A DNA stretch of 42,315 nucleotides from an uncultured Oscillospiraceae bacterium (GCA_900549775.1 URPR01000008.1:1-42315), one strand, 5' to 3'; shown: positions 1 through 8,700, counted from the first letter of the stretch. Notes: a model not told the origin generated them from the sequence alone. Numbers and translations are program-made.

Positions 1-528
1 GAAACTATTGCCAAACTTAAAAAATCTGGCGCAAGAGCGATTTTGGCTCTTAACAAAGTTGACCTTTTGAAGCAAAAAAACTTGCTCATGGCTAAAATTA
101 AAGAATACAGCGAGCTTTATGATTACGACGAGATTATCCCGGTTTCAGCGGCTAGCGGTGAGGGCAAAGAAGAGCTTTTGAAAGAGCTTTTTTCCAGGGC
201 GGTTCCTTCGGTTTTCTTTTTCCCTGAAGATGACATAACTGACCAAACCGAAAGAATGCTTGTTTGCGAAATTATTCGCGAGAAACTTCTTTATTTCCTT
301 GAAAAGGAGCTCCCTCACGGAACGGCTGTTCAAATTGAAAAATTCAAAGAGCGCGAAGACGGAAACGTTAATATTCATGCCGTTATTTACTGCGAAAGAA
401 AGAGCCACAAGGCAATTATCGTTGGTGCGGGCGGCCAAATGATCAAAAAAATTGGCATTGCTTCACGCAAAGCCATTGGTGAGATGCTTGATTGCAACGT
501 TAATTTGAACCTTTTCGTTAAAGTTTAA
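1..528 (+). CDS. era: GTPase Era, C-terminal part (5' end outside window)
   Basis: Era is a GTPase that binds the 3' end of 16S rRNA during 30S ribosome maturation. The reading frame is open from base 1, so the gene begins upstream. Visible are the G4 motif NKVD (bases 49-60), the SAASG-type G5 motif (about 148-165) and a KH domain with its GxxG loop GAGG (about 427-438). The frame stops at TAA 526-528 after FVKV. Era proteins normally continue here with a VKVQKDWRN-like tail. The same frame after the stop reads EDWRNSASILHDLGYM and ends at TAA 577-579, so the gene appears shortened by a nonsense codon. Family assignment is secure; whether the short product is functional is unknown. Confidence 0.9.
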   Translation, partial: ETIAKLKKSGARAILALNKVDLLKQKNLLMAKIKEYSELYDYDEIIPVSAASGEGKEELLKELFSRAVPSVFFFPEDDITDQTERMLVCEIIREKLLYFLEKELPHGTAVQIEKFKEREDGNVNIHAVIYCERKSHKAIIVGAGGQMIKKIGIASRKAIGEMLDCNVNLNLFVKV

Positions 529-579
529 GAAGATTGGAGAAACAGCGCTTCGATTCTTCATGATCTTGGATATATGTAA
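529..579 (+). pseudogene. Remnant of the Era C-terminal tail after an in-frame TAA
   Basis: These codons follow the era stop without a frame change and encode EDWRNSASILHDLGYM before a second TAA. This matches the normal end of the Era KH domain (compare the VKVQKDWRN...LRDFGF pattern known from Bacillus Era). The stop stands where Gln or Lys is usual, so a single CAA or AAA to TAA change explains it. A sequencing error or low-level readthrough cannot be excluded from sequence alone. Confidence 0.75.
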
Positions 580-607
580 ATTTATGCAAATTGCTAAAAA
601 AATATAA

Positions 608-799
608 AATTTTAAAAAAATTATAAACGAACTGTCTAGCTTAGATTCAATAAACATAGCTAAAGAAACTTACGAAAAAATAAAATCAGATATTAAACTC
701 GCTATAGATGTCCAAACTAAACAAGAAGAAATCAAAAAAGCATTAGAAGAATTAGAACAAAACATAGAAGACAGAAGAGATGCTCAAAAACAATGTGAG
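608..799 (+). other. Open, startless coiled-coil extension of the AAA+ frame
   Basis: This stretch is in frame with the AAA+ gene and has no stop, but also no ATG, GTG or TTG. Its translation is charged and helical (for example KQEEIKKALEELEQNIEDRR), as expected for the N-terminal coiled coil of some AAA+ unfoldases. Immediately upstream in the same frame are ATG 584 and then TAA 605-607. Either a nonsense mutation cut off the start, or the 5' end was lost in a rearrangement next to era. Confidence 0.5.
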
Positions 800-1582
800 T
801 TGTTGTCAGAAGGAAAAATTTCATTGGATGACGTCATAGGCGGGAACAGTAAAGCAAAAGATAAAACTAACGCATTATTAAAAGCTTTTGAAAGATATCG
901 CAAGGGTGGTAAAATTGTTCCATCAAAAGGTATTTTATTCTACGGTGCACCAGGTACAGGTAAAACCTCTCTAGCTAAAGCCATTGCCGCAGAGAAAAAA
1001 ATGGAACTGTTTCTAATAAACCCATCTATGGTTATGGGCGAAAATGGCGAAAGAAAAGTTCTGGAAACCATTGAGTTAGCAAAAAAAGCTGCACAAATCA
1101 GCGGCGAACCTGTAATCTTATTGATAGATGAAATTGATGCTATAGCTCAAAAACGTTCAAGCAGTAGCAGCGACAAGGTACTTGTCATGCTGATGAACGA
1201 AGTAGATAAACTAAACCCTAGCGACAACGTAGTAATAATAGCAACTACAAACCGCAGAGAGGCTCTCGATTCAGCTATAATTAGATCTGGAAGAATAGAT
1301 CAAAGTGTTGAAGTTGGTTTACCTAACTCTGAAGATAAAGTAAAAATCTTAAATATATACTTAAACCTTTTAGCTGTTGATAAAAACGTAAATCTAAAAT
1401 CTTTAGCCGACAGAATGAAAGGCTTCAACGGAGCAGATATAAGAAAAGTTGTTGATATTGCTATCAGTAACGCTATGGAACGTCAAGGCGTTTCAAAAAT
1501 GTGCGATGTAACAGTCACAAACGAAGATTTAAAATTAGGCGTAGCAACTATAATGGACGAAAAAACAGAAGTATACGCTTAA
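800..1582 (+). CDS. AAA+ ATPase, 5' end uncertain
   Basis: Counting from TTG 800, the AAA+ module has Walker A GAPGTGKT (residues 49-56), Walker B VILLIDEID (105-113), a sensor 1 region VVIIATTNR (144-152) and an arginine-finger region RSGRID (162-167), followed by a small helical lid. This is the FtsH/proteasomal-ATPase-like branch, but there is no protease domain, so substrate and partner are unknown. The same frame is open back to base 608 and encodes about 64 more residues rich in Lys, Glu and Gln that look like a coiled coil. That stretch has no ATG, GTG or TTG, and TTG 800 has no clear ribosome binding site. The gene may be 5'-truncated. A terminator follows at 1603. Confidence 0.7.
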   Translation: MLSEGKISLDDVIGGNSKAKDKTNALLKAFERYRKGGKIVPSKGILFYGAPGTGKTSLAKAIAAEKKMELFLINPSMVMGENGERKVLETIELAKKAAQISGEPVILLIDEIDAIAQKRSSSSSDKVLVMLMNEVDKLNPSDNVVIIATTNRREALDSAIIRSGRIDQSVEVGLPNSEDKVKILNIYLNLLAVDKNVNLKSLADRMKGFNGADIRKVVDIAISNAMERQGVSKMCDVTVTNEDLKLGVATIMDEKTEVYA

Positions 1583-1602
1583 TTAAAATATCAGTATAAT
1601 AT

Positions 1603-1635
1603 AAAAGACAGCTTATAGTATAAGTTGTCTTTTTT
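1603..1635 (+). terminator. Rho-independent terminator after the AAA+ gene
   Basis: Stem AAAAGACAGCTTAT pairs with ATAAGTTGTCTTTT (one G-U pair) around a 3-nt loop, followed by a run of T. It lies 20 bases after the AAA+ stop. Confidence 0.75.
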
Positions 1636-1643
1636 GTGCATGC

Positions 1644-1675
1644 AAAAAAGCAACCATAATTTTTGGTTGCTTTTT
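1644..1675 (-). terminator. Terminator of the dcw operon (after ftsZ)
   Basis: AAAAAGCAACC and GGTTGCTTTTT form a perfect stem that ends in T runs on both strands, so it can act in both directions. On the minus strand it is about 40 bases past the ftsZ stop. Confidence 0.8.
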
Positions 1676-1715
1676 AAACTGTTTATATATTCCCTCTTCT
1701 TAGTTCGCTACAAGC

Positions 1716-2867
1716 TTATCTTTTATTAAAAATCGACATTATATCATAAAAGGTATCATCTTCGTCATATGTAGAAGAAGCTTGTCCTGCCCTTGAACCT
1801 TGTGCTTTTTCTTCCGGTTGCACATCCGATTTGTTTTCAGACGATTGATTTTCTACTTTTCCACTCATAAATTTACTGGACCACGAGTTCTCATTTCCTG
1901 TGCTATTGTGGTCATTTTCAAAACCTGTGGCAATAACAGTAACACTTATCTCATCTTCCATGTTTTCATCAAATGCCGCACCCCAAATGATATTTGCTTC
2001 GCTATCTGCTTGCTCAGCTATCATCGATGATGCTACCTCTATTTCGTCCAGTCCAATGTCTGGCGAAGAAGTAATATTAATAATTACACCTTTTGCACCG
2101 TTTATAGCCGTCTCAAGCAGCGGACTGGAAATAGCCATGTTTGCAGCTGCTTCTGCCTTTTCTTTTCCGGATGCCCTTCCCACACCCATATGTGCGTATC
2201 CAGCGTCCTTCATTACAGCGGTGACATCTGCAAAGTCAAGGTTAACTAACCCAGGTAATAAAATCAAATCGGAAATGCTCTGTACGCCCTGTCTCAGCAC
2301 ATCATCAGCAACCGCAAATGCATTTACCAAAGTGATTTTTTGCTCACTCGCGTACTTTAGTCTCTCGTTTGGTATTATTACCAAAGAGTCCACGTGTTCT
2401 CTAAGTGCTTCTATACCCTTTTCTGCCTGTTGCATTCTGCGTTTCCCTTCAAAGGCAAACGGTTTTGTAACTATACCGATAGTCAATATCCCCATTTCCC
2501 TTGCTATTTTAGCAACAACAGGGGCTGCACCAGTTCCCGTTCCACCGCCCATACCGGCAGTTATAAATACCATATCTGTTCCCTTGATGACCTGCGCTAT
2601 TTCGTCTCTATTTTCTTCAGCAGCTTTTTGACCTACTTCAGGGTGTGAACCTGCACCTTTCCCTTGAGTAATTTTTTCACCTATTTGTATTTTATGAGTA
2701 GCTTTCGACCTTTGTAGTGCTTGCTTGTCGGTGTTTACAGAAACAAAGTCTACACACTTCACACCAGACGTAACCATGCGGTCAAGTGCATTTCCTCCGC
2801 CTCCACCTACTCCTATAACTTTAATCTGAACAATATTATCAAAATCATTTCCTAGCTCGAAAGCCAT
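1716..2867 (-). CDS. ftsZ: Cell division protein FtsZ
   Basis: FtsZ is the tubulin-like GTPase that forms the Z ring and recruits the division machinery. The 383-residue product has the N-terminal nucleotide loop GVGGGGGNA (about 19-27), the tubulin signature GGGTGTG (107-113) and the NLDFADV T7 loop near residue 210. A variable polar linker follows, ending in the short C-terminal peptide TFYDIMSIFNKR, the docking tail for membrane tethers. ATG 2867 is preferred over the in-frame TTG 2870 because AAGGGGG lies about 7 bases upstream. It is the last gene of the dcw run, and no ftsA lies between ftsQ and ftsZ, so the membrane anchor must be encoded elsewhere (FtsA or SepF). Confidence 0.98.
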   Translation of the reverse strand: MAFELGNDFDNIVQIKVIGVGGGGGNALDRMVTSGVKCVDFVSVNTDKQALQRSKATHKIQIGEKITQGKGAGSHPEVGQKAAEENRDEIAQVIKGTDMVFITAGMGGGTGTGAAPVVAKIAREMGILTIGIVTKPFAFEGKRRMQQAEKGIEALREHVDSLVIIPNERLKYASEQKITLVNAFAVADDVLRQGVQSISDLILLPGLVNLDFADVTAVMKDAGYAHMGVGRASGKEKAEAAANMAISSPLLETAINGAKGVIINITSSPDIGLDEIEVASSMIAEQADSEANIIWGAAFDENMEDEISVTVIATGFENDHNSTGNENSWSSKFMSGKVENQSSENKSDVQPEEKAQGSRAGQASSTYDEDDTFYDIMSIFNKR

Positions 2868-2934
2868 CAAAAAAGCCCCCTTCTTTTACCTTAAACTTAA
2901 TGCATTTTGTCCTACTTTTTAATATAGCTTTACA

Positions 2935-3006
2935 TTATAATTTAACACTTTTTTTTGAGAAATTCAATAGTTTGTATAAAAAAAATTTTATAAGTTTTAC
3001 ATACAT
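2935..3006 (-). CDS. Candidate 23-residue basic peptide between ftsQ and ftsZ
   Basis: After the ftsQ stop, an AGGAG-like site at about 3016-3021 is followed 10 bases later by ATG 3006 and 23 sense codons encoding a hydrophobic, Lys-rich peptide beginning MYVKLIKFFLYK. The spacing is long and the region is very A+T rich, so this could be chance. It might be a leader peptide for ftsZ translation or a decayed gene. I do not recognise it. Confidence 0.22.
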   Translation of the reverse strand: MYVKLIKFFLYKLLNFSKKSVKL

Positions 3007-3041
3007 TTTATTTTTTCTCCTAAATATTGTCATTTAGCAAA

Positions 3042-3857
3042 TTATATTGTATCTTTAGGTCTAAAGTACGACTTATTTCCTTGATCTAACATTGAAACGT
3101 CCAATATCCCCTCTGACTCCGTGCTCAACTTATTATTTATTATTTCAGAAGCAGTTTTTATCTTGTAATCTAACTTTTCTAACGTTCCCAGTTGTATATC
3201 TATTTTTTTGTTATATTGAGCTTGTACATGTTTTGCATCAGACATATCTACCTTAGAAACTTCACGCAAACCATTTTTTTCTAATGTGTCAAATATTTGA
3301 TGTAAATTTTCAGATACTTCATCATCACTAAAAATGAGGGTTTGCCCTAAATCAGCCTTTTTAAGCTTCACGCCTATAACTTGCACAGCGTTGTCAAAAT
3401 CTACTTCATCTTCCGATTTTCCTCTTATTTCTATTACTCGATTTTCTTTATTTGCAAAAACGTAGCAATCATCTAAATCATAGCATACCGCTTTTTCGGC
3501 TTCTTTTACCCTTATTATCACTCTGTTTGGCAGAATCCTTTCTATGCTTAAAACTTCTACAAACGGCAAATGTTTCTCTATTTCTTCTTTAGATTTTCTC
3601 TTATTTAATAAAAACAAATTTTTGTTAACTTTTATGTTACTGCACTCTTTTATCTCTTTATATGTATACCTTGTGCTTCCTTCAATTTCCACATTTTCTA
3701 TTTTAAAGAAAACAGTAAACGATAAAGTTACTCCCACCGCTGCAACAATACAAAAAATCGTAAAGTACTTCAGTACCAACCTCAATCTATATCGAAATAG
3801 CGACATTTTTTTCGTTTTTCTTCTTTTTACGTTACCATTTACCGTTTTCATATTCAT
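3042..3857 (-). CDS. ftsQ: Cell division protein FtsQ/DivIB
   Basis: FtsQ/DivIB is a bitopic membrane protein linking early and late division proteins. The product has a short Lys/Arg-rich cytoplasmic tail, one transmembrane helix (about residues 28-50), then an extracellular POTRA domain starting at FKIENVEIEGSTRYT and a beta domain. Its 271 residues fit the family. It starts just after the murA stop (TAG 3863-3861). ATG 3857 and ATG 3851 are both possible; 3851 has the better spacing from AGAGG. Its place between murA and ftsZ is typical of Gram-positive dcw clusters. Confidence 0.9.
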   Translation of the reverse strand: MNMKTVNGNVKRRKTKKMSLFRYRLRLVLKYFTIFCIVAAVGVTLSFTVFFKIENVEIEGSTRYTYKEIKECSNIKVNKNLFLLNKRKSKEEIEKHLPFVEVLSIERILPNRVIIRVKEAEKAVCYDLDDCYVFANKENRVIEIRGKSEDEVDFDNAVQVIGVKLKKADLGQTLIFSDDEVSENLHQIFDTLEKNGLREVSKVDMSDAKHVQAQYNKKIDIQLGTLEKLDYKIKTASEIINNKLSTESEGILDVSMLDQGNKSYFRPKDTI

Positions 3858-3860
3858 CCT

Positions 3861-5114
3861 CTATACTCTTTTTATTTTTGCTCCCAATGCCCTTAAATTT
3901 TCTTCTAATTTTTCATATCCTCTGTCTAAATGCCTCAAATTTGAAATTTCACTGGTTCCCTCAGCTTTTAGCGCCGCTATGACTAAAGATGCTGCTCCTC
4001 TTAAGTCCGTTGCACACAGCTTTGCCGAATGCAAACTTCCTACACCGTTAACTGCAGCATTTTTCCCATCTATTTCTATATCGGCCCCTAGTTTTAAAAG
4101 CTCACCTACGTGTTTATACCTTTGCTGAAAAACTTTCTCAACAAACAGGCTTTTCCCTCGTGAAACGGTCGTTACCGCCATCAATAGAGCCTGTGCATCT
4201 GTAGGAAAATCTGGATACGGTCCTGTAATTATTTCTTTTATCGGGTTTAATTCTCTTGGAGCTTTTAAACTTAATGTTTTCTCACAAAAGTCCATTTTAC
4301 AGCCGCATTCTTCAAATGCCGGAATAATTCCCGATAAGTGTTCATGATTCACGTTTTTGAAAAGTGCTTCACCTCCAGTAATCGCTACAGCTGACATAAA
4401 AGTGGCTGCTACTATTCTATCCGGTATCACAGTGTACTCTGCCCCGTGGAGTTTTTCCACTCCATCTACAATAATTTCACTTGTTCCAGCTCCTTTTATC
4501 TTTGCGCCACAGGCATTTAAAAAGTTCGCTAAGTCCACTATTTCCGGTTCTTTAGCCGCGTTTTTAATAACCGTTGTACCAGAAGACATCACTGAAGCCA
4601 GTAATATATTTTCAGTGGCTCCTACGCTTGGGAAAGGCAATTCTATTTTTTCTCCAGTCAAACCTTTTTTAGCTTGGCAATTTAAAATCTCTTCCTGTGT
4701 TAATATCTCCACACCCATTTTTTCAAATGCTCTTAAATGAAAATCTATAGGTCTCGGACCCAATTGACAACCACCCGGGAGAGTAAGCTTAGCTTTATTC
4801 ACCCTAGATAATATCGCACCTAAAAAAATGATCGAAGAGCGCATTTCTTTCATCAGGAAGTTTGGTATATCGCACCTTTTTATAGAGCTCATGTCCACTA
4901 TTAAGCTAGAATTTGACCTCGTTATTTTTCCACCTAAATATTGTAAAATTTTTATTGAAAAGTCTACATCCAATATGTCAGGGCAGTTATGTAAAATACA
5001 TTTTTCCTGACATAAAACAGTGGCCGCTAAAATAGGTAAAACACTATTTTTAGAACCTTGTATTGAGATCTCTCCACTCAATTTTTTGTTACCATCTATT
5101 AAAAGTAGTGACAT
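3861..5114 (-). CDS. murA: UDP-N-acetylglucosamine 1-carboxyvinyltransferase MurA
   Basis: MurA transfers enolpyruvate from PEP to UDP-GlcNAc, the first committed step of peptidoglycan synthesis. The 417-residue product shows the N-terminal QGSKN motif (Lys22) and the mobile loop LPGGCQLGPRPID, with the catalytic Cys at about residue 116; Cys at this position is the fosfomycin-sensitive form. The C-terminal DLRGAASLVIAAL segment is also typical. Candidate starts are TTG 5120, GTG 5117 and ATG 5114; the ATG is preferred, with AAAGGGGTGG upstream. It lies 70 bases downstream of murG. Confidence 0.96.
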   Translation of the reverse strand: MSLLLIDGNKKLSGEISIQGSKNSVLPILAATVLCQEKCILHNCPDILDVDFSIKILQYLGGKITRSNSSLIVDMSSIKRCDIPNFLMKEMRSSIIFLGAILSRVNKAKLTLPGGCQLGPRPIDFHLRAFEKMGVEILTQEEILNCQAKKGLTGEKIELPFPSVGATENILLASVMSSGTTVIKNAAKEPEIVDLANFLNACGAKIKGAGTSEIIVDGVEKLHGAEYTVIPDRIVAATFMSAVAITGGEALFKNVNHEHLSGIIPAFEECGCKMDFCEKTLSLKAPRELNPIKEIITGPYPDFPTDAQALLMAVTTVSRGKSLFVEKVFQQRYKHVGELLKLGADIEIDGKNAAVNGVGSLHSAKLCATDLRGAASLVIAALKAEGTSEISNLRHLDRGYEKLEENLRALGAKIKRV

Positions 5115-5184
5115 CACCAACCACCCCTTTCATAACATTTTATATCTTATACAAGTTATGCTATAAAAAGGGTACAGGTGCAAT

Positions 5185-6300
5185 CTAAGAAACAAATTCT
5201 TCTATAAGTCCGTAAATCCTCTCATTTGCATCTACTATAGCCATACTCTTCGCGTTTTTTTCAAACTCGCTTAACTTTCCCCTATCTTTTAATAACCCAT
5301 CCACTTTTTTAACTAGGCTTTCTCCACTCAAGTCCTTTTCCTCTATTATTTCCGCAGCATTATTATTTACAAGCTCCATAGCATTGTGGTACTGATGGTT
5401 CTCCGCTACGTTTGGAGATGGTATTAAAATAGATGCCTTGCCTTGAGCTTCTATTTCGCTCAAACTAATGGCTCCTGCCCTACAAATAACTAAATCAGCT
5501 GCGGCTAAACAGGTGGCCATATTGTCTATGTATTTTCTTATGTCGAAATTTTTGTGCTCCGACTTTTTAATGCCACTTTTCAAAACAGCATCTTCAAACC
5601 AGTCATTGCGCTTTCCAAAACCGTGGATGAGCTGATATCTGTCATTTTTAGCAACATCTTTCATTAAATCTATTACAGCTTCGTTTATTTTCTTTGCACC
5701 CAAGCTGCCTCCAAAAGACAACACAACTGGTCGAGAATCTAAACCTAACTCTTTCCTTGCAACATTCTTTTGCTTTAGCAGCACTTCACCTCTAATTGGG
5801 TTTCCTGTCAGCTCGCATCTACATTTTTTATCAAGAAATTTCCTCGCTTCTTTAGACGCTAACATAACTACATTCACTCTTTTGGAAAGCATTTTGGTTG
5901 TTATGCCGGGGAATGCATTTTGTTCATGAATTAACGTCGGTATTTTTAAAGCAGATGCTTCCCATAAAACAGGCCCACTAACATACCCTCCTGTACCTAT
6001 ACAAACGTCCGGGTTGAACTCTTTCAAAATTTTTTTACAGTCTTGACAGGATGTTATAAAGTGTCCTATCGTCTCTAAATTCTTTTTAAATCCTGATAAA
6101 TTTAATTTTCTACTAAATCCAGTAACTGTTATCCCCTTGAAATCATACACCGCTTTTGCCACAAGCTCTTCTTCCATGCCGCCTTTAGCGCCTATATAAA
6201 GAATTTCCGCATCGGGTACTTTTTCCTTTACAAAATTTGCAATCGCTAAAGCCGGGTTTATGTGGCCTGCTGTGCCTCCTCCAGCTAATACTATCTTCAC
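5185..6300 (-). CDS. murG: UDP-GlcNAc:lipid I transferase MurG
   Basis: MurG adds GlcNAc to lipid I to form lipid II on the inner face of the membrane. The 371-residue protein has the N-terminal GGGTAGHINPA loop (about 7-17), a GTGGYVSGPV motif near residue 103 and the C-terminal donor-binding segment CRAGAISLSEI followed by PSPNVAENHQYHNA. The GTG start at 6300 is preceded by AGAGGTGAT. Only 12 bases separate it from ftsW upstream, so the two are co-transcribed. Confidence 0.97.
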   Translation of the reverse strand: MKIVLAGGGTAGHINPALAIANFVKEKVPDAEILYIGAKGGMEEELVAKAVYDFKGITVTGFSRKLNLSGFKKNLETIGHFITSCQDCKKILKEFNPDVCIGTGGYVSGPVLWEASALKIPTLIHEQNAFPGITTKMLSKRVNVVMLASKEARKFLDKKCRCELTGNPIRGEVLLKQKNVARKELGLDSRPVVLSFGGSLGAKKINEAVIDLMKDVAKNDRYQLIHGFGKRNDWFEDAVLKSGIKKSEHKNFDIRKYIDNMATCLAAADLVICRAGAISLSEIEAQGKASILIPSPNVAENHQYHNAMELVNNNAAEIIEEKDLSGESLVKKVDGLLKDRGKLSEFEKNAKSMAIVDANERIYGLIEEFVS

Positions 6301-6312
6301 AGTTAATCACCT

Positions 6313-7560
6313 CTATGCTTTTTCTAATTTAGAAGTCCTGGATATTGAAAGAACTATACCGATTTGAGCTAGCAACATTACAAGTGAAGTTCCTCCATAG
6401 CTAAAAAACGGCAAGCTTATGCCTGTATTTGGCATGGTATTCGTCACAACAAAAATATTTAAAACCACCTGCAAACCGATTTGTGCTATTAGTCCTATTC
6501 CCAGCAACGAACCAAATCTGTCTTTTGCTCTCATTGCTATTATTATTCCTCGCCAAACCAGCATCGCAAATAAGATCAAAATAATTGAAGCTCTAATAAA
6601 ACCAAGTTCTTCGCATACTACAGAGAAAATAAAGTCATTTTGCGGCTCTGGTATATATAAATGTTTTTGCCGAGATTGCCCCAGTCCTAAGCCTAACAAC
6701 CCTCCTGAACCAATTGCGTAAAGGCCTTGCTTAGTTTGCCATGTATCAACCCCTGAATTTGTTGAAAATGGGTCAAGCCACCCCTGTACCCTGCCGTTTG
6801 CGTAAGTTAATTTATCGGTAAATAAAACTAAATATCCAACTGCTGCCAACGCTACAGCTAGAACCAGTCCAAACCATCTCAATTTTACGCCACCGATGTA
6901 TAACATCCCTCCCGCTAACAAAACTATAATGATTAAACAAGAAATATGCGGCTCTAGGTACAACAGGAAAGCTGTTGCTCCTAAAATAGTAGCGTAAGGC
7001 AATATGCCATACTTAAAAGTTCCCATTCTTTTGAAGTTAATGGAAATAAAATGCGCAAATGATAAAACTATTGCAAACTTTGTAATTTCAGATGGCTGAA
7101 ATCCTACAGGGCCTAGCTGTATCCATCTGTGAACACCATTTTTTATCGGCATTAGCAAAACTAATATTAAAAGTAAAAAAGACACTATTAATATCGGAAC
7201 TGCAAGTTTGTGCAAATGATGATAGTCAAAATAAGATATTGCTATCATTGCAACAACGCCCAGCACAGCCCAAATAAGCTGACTTCTAATAAAATAATAA
7301 CTATCTCCATTTTTGAAATAATAAGCATTTGGGGCCGATGCTGAAAATAACATTATCAGCCCTATAACAAGTAAAATTAATGTTATAAAAAACAGAGGTA
7401 AATCTAGTCCAGACCGGACAGAAAATATCTTTAATTTGTTCTGTAATGCCCGTCCCTTTTGGGAAATCGCATTATGCCTCTTAACAGCTACTGCACTGCT
7501 TGCGGCTTTTTGTACATCTGTTCTTTTGCTGGATCTCGTATTTTGAATCTTTCTACGCAT
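6313..7560 (-). CDS. ftsW: SEDS-family peptidoglycan polymerase FtsW
   Basis: SEDS proteins polymerise lipid II together with a class B PBP. The 415-residue product has about ten hydrophobic segments after a basic cytoplasmic tail of roughly 45 residues. It carries FtsW/RodA/SpoVE signatures such as FQPSEITKFAIVL, a GLLGLGLGQSRQKHLYIPEPQNDF-type loop and the C-terminal LPFFSYGGTSL. The ATG at 7560 follows AAAGGGGG. The neighbouring pbp gene encodes its likely transpeptidase partner. SpoVE is a close relative; the dcw position favours FtsW, though one protein may serve both roles. Confidence 0.93.
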   Translation of the reverse strand: MRRKIQNTRSSKRTDVQKAASSAVAVKRHNAISQKGRALQNKLKIFSVRSGLDLPLFFITLILLVIGLIMLFSASAPNAYYFKNGDSYYFIRSQLIWAVLGVVAMIAISYFDYHHLHKLAVPILIVSFLLLILVLLMPIKNGVHRWIQLGPVGFQPSEITKFAIVLSFAHFISINFKRMGTFKYGILPYATILGATAFLLYLEPHISCLIIIVLLAGGMLYIGGVKLRWFGLVLAVALAAVGYLVLFTDKLTYANGRVQGWLDPFSTNSGVDTWQTKQGLYAIGSGGLLGLGLGQSRQKHLYIPEPQNDFIFSVVCEELGFIRASIILILFAMLVWRGIIIAMRAKDRFGSLLGIGLIAQIGLQVVLNIFVVTNTMPNTGISLPFFSYGGTSLVMLLAQIGIVLSISRTSKLEKA

Positions 7561-7587
7561 GAAGATCTACCCCCTTTTATTTGATTT

Positions 7588-8622
7588 TTAAAATCCTGTT
7601 AAAACTAAAGCTATGCTCAAAAGTCCCATAACTATCATAAAAGAGCAAAAAACTATGCAGATTTTAAGTTCGCTCCAGTTGCACATTTCAAAATGATGAT
7701 GTATCGGACTCATTTTGAATAAGCGTTTTCCTTTAGTTAGTTTAAAATATATAACTTGAAGCATAACTGAAAACATCTCAAGAATATAAACCGCACCAAT
7801 GGTTATTAATAAAACAGGCATATTTATCGTAAAAGCCAGAGCACAGATCATTCCACCTAAAAATAATGATCCTGTATCTCCCATAAAAACTTTTGCTGGA
7901 TATGCATTCCAAAAAAGAAACCCTAAACATCCTCCAACTAAAGCTGCTGATACTATACTTAAACCTATCATATTAAAAATACCAGCTATAACCATGAAGA
8001 AAAGCCCCGCAAAAAATGTAAGCGATGCGTCCAATCCATCTATTCCATCTGTTAAGTTTACAGCGTTTACCATGCCAACTATTAATACTGCACAAATCGG
8101 CCAATAAAAAATACCTAAATCAACTTTTCCTAAAAATGGTATCAATGTACTGGTCGTATTAACTACACCATGCGAATTTTCTGAAAAAAACAATAAAAAT
8201 AAATACACAAATGCTACCGAAAACTGTAGTAATAATTTCTGTTTTGCATTGAGTCCCATATTCCTTTTTTTTACTACTTTTATGTAATCATCCAAAAAAC
8301 CAATCGCGCCAAATCCTAACGCCATTAAAAGACCAGCTATTATTTTCAAATACATAAGCGGAGCTTGCAGTAAAGTGATATCGCCCTTAGACACATAGCA
8401 GTATAAAGGCAAGCTCAAAGTCACCGATACAAAAATTCCAATTATGAACATACTTCCGCCAATGGTAGGAGTACCCTGCTTTTTTTTGTGCCAAGATGGT
8501 CCAATCTCAAGTATTGTTTGACCGAACTTAAGTTTGTGAAGATAAGGTATTAATTTTTTGCCCAAAAGCAAAGTCACTAAAAACGAAATTAACATTGATG
8601 CTATTGTAAAAGCTGTTGCCAT
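7588..8622 (-). CDS. mraY: Phospho-N-acetylmuramoyl-pentapeptide transferase MraY
   Basis: MraY loads phospho-MurNAc-pentapeptide onto undecaprenyl phosphate to form lipid I. The 344-residue polytopic protein contains the catalytic motifs FLDDYIK (Asp pair near 111-112) and NLTDGIDGLD (near 189-198) and the cytoplasmic MSPIHHHFE motif. ATG 8622 follows AAAAGGGGAG at good spacing. It lies 27 bases upstream of ftsW. MurD and MurF genes, often next to mraY, are absent here. Confidence 0.97.
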   Translation of the reverse strand: MATAFTIASMLISFLVTLLLGKKLIPYLHKLKFGQTILEIGPSWHKKKQGTPTIGGSMFIIGIFVSVTLSLPLYCYVSKGDITLLQAPLMYLKIIAGLLMALGFGAIGFLDDYIKVVKKRNMGLNAKQKLLLQFSVAFVYLFLLFFSENSHGVVNTTSTLIPFLGKVDLGIFYWPICAVLIVGMVNAVNLTDGIDGLDASLTFFAGLFFMVIAGIFNMIGLSIVSAALVGGCLGFLFWNAYPAKVFMGDTGSLFLGGMICALAFTINMPVLLITIGAVYILEMFSVMLQVIYFKLTKGKRLFKMSPIHHHFEMCNWSELKICIVFCSFMIVMGLLSIALVLTGF

Positions 8623-8658
8623 GTTTTTGCTCCCCTTTTAATTTTGTATGCCAATTCA

Positions 8659-8664
8659 ATTATA
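8659..8664 (-). promoter_or_regulatory. Possible internal extended -10 promoter before mraY
   Basis: On the minus strand TGGTATAAT (extended -10 form) occurs about 37 bases before the mraY start, between the pbp stop and mraY. No good -35 hexamer is visible. It could give extra expression of mraY-ftsW-murG-murA-ftsQ-ftsZ. Confidence 0.35.
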
Positions 8665-8700
8665 CCACATCTGCATACCATTTTATACATATTTTAAAAC

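Noticed and set aside
1900..2631. 243-codon plus-strand open frame
   Set aside because: It is antisense to ftsZ, which has complete FtsZ motifs; the open frame is a by-product of its codon use.
3544..4128. 194-codon plus-strand open frame
   Set aside because: It spans the antisense of ftsQ and murA and has no coding features of its own.
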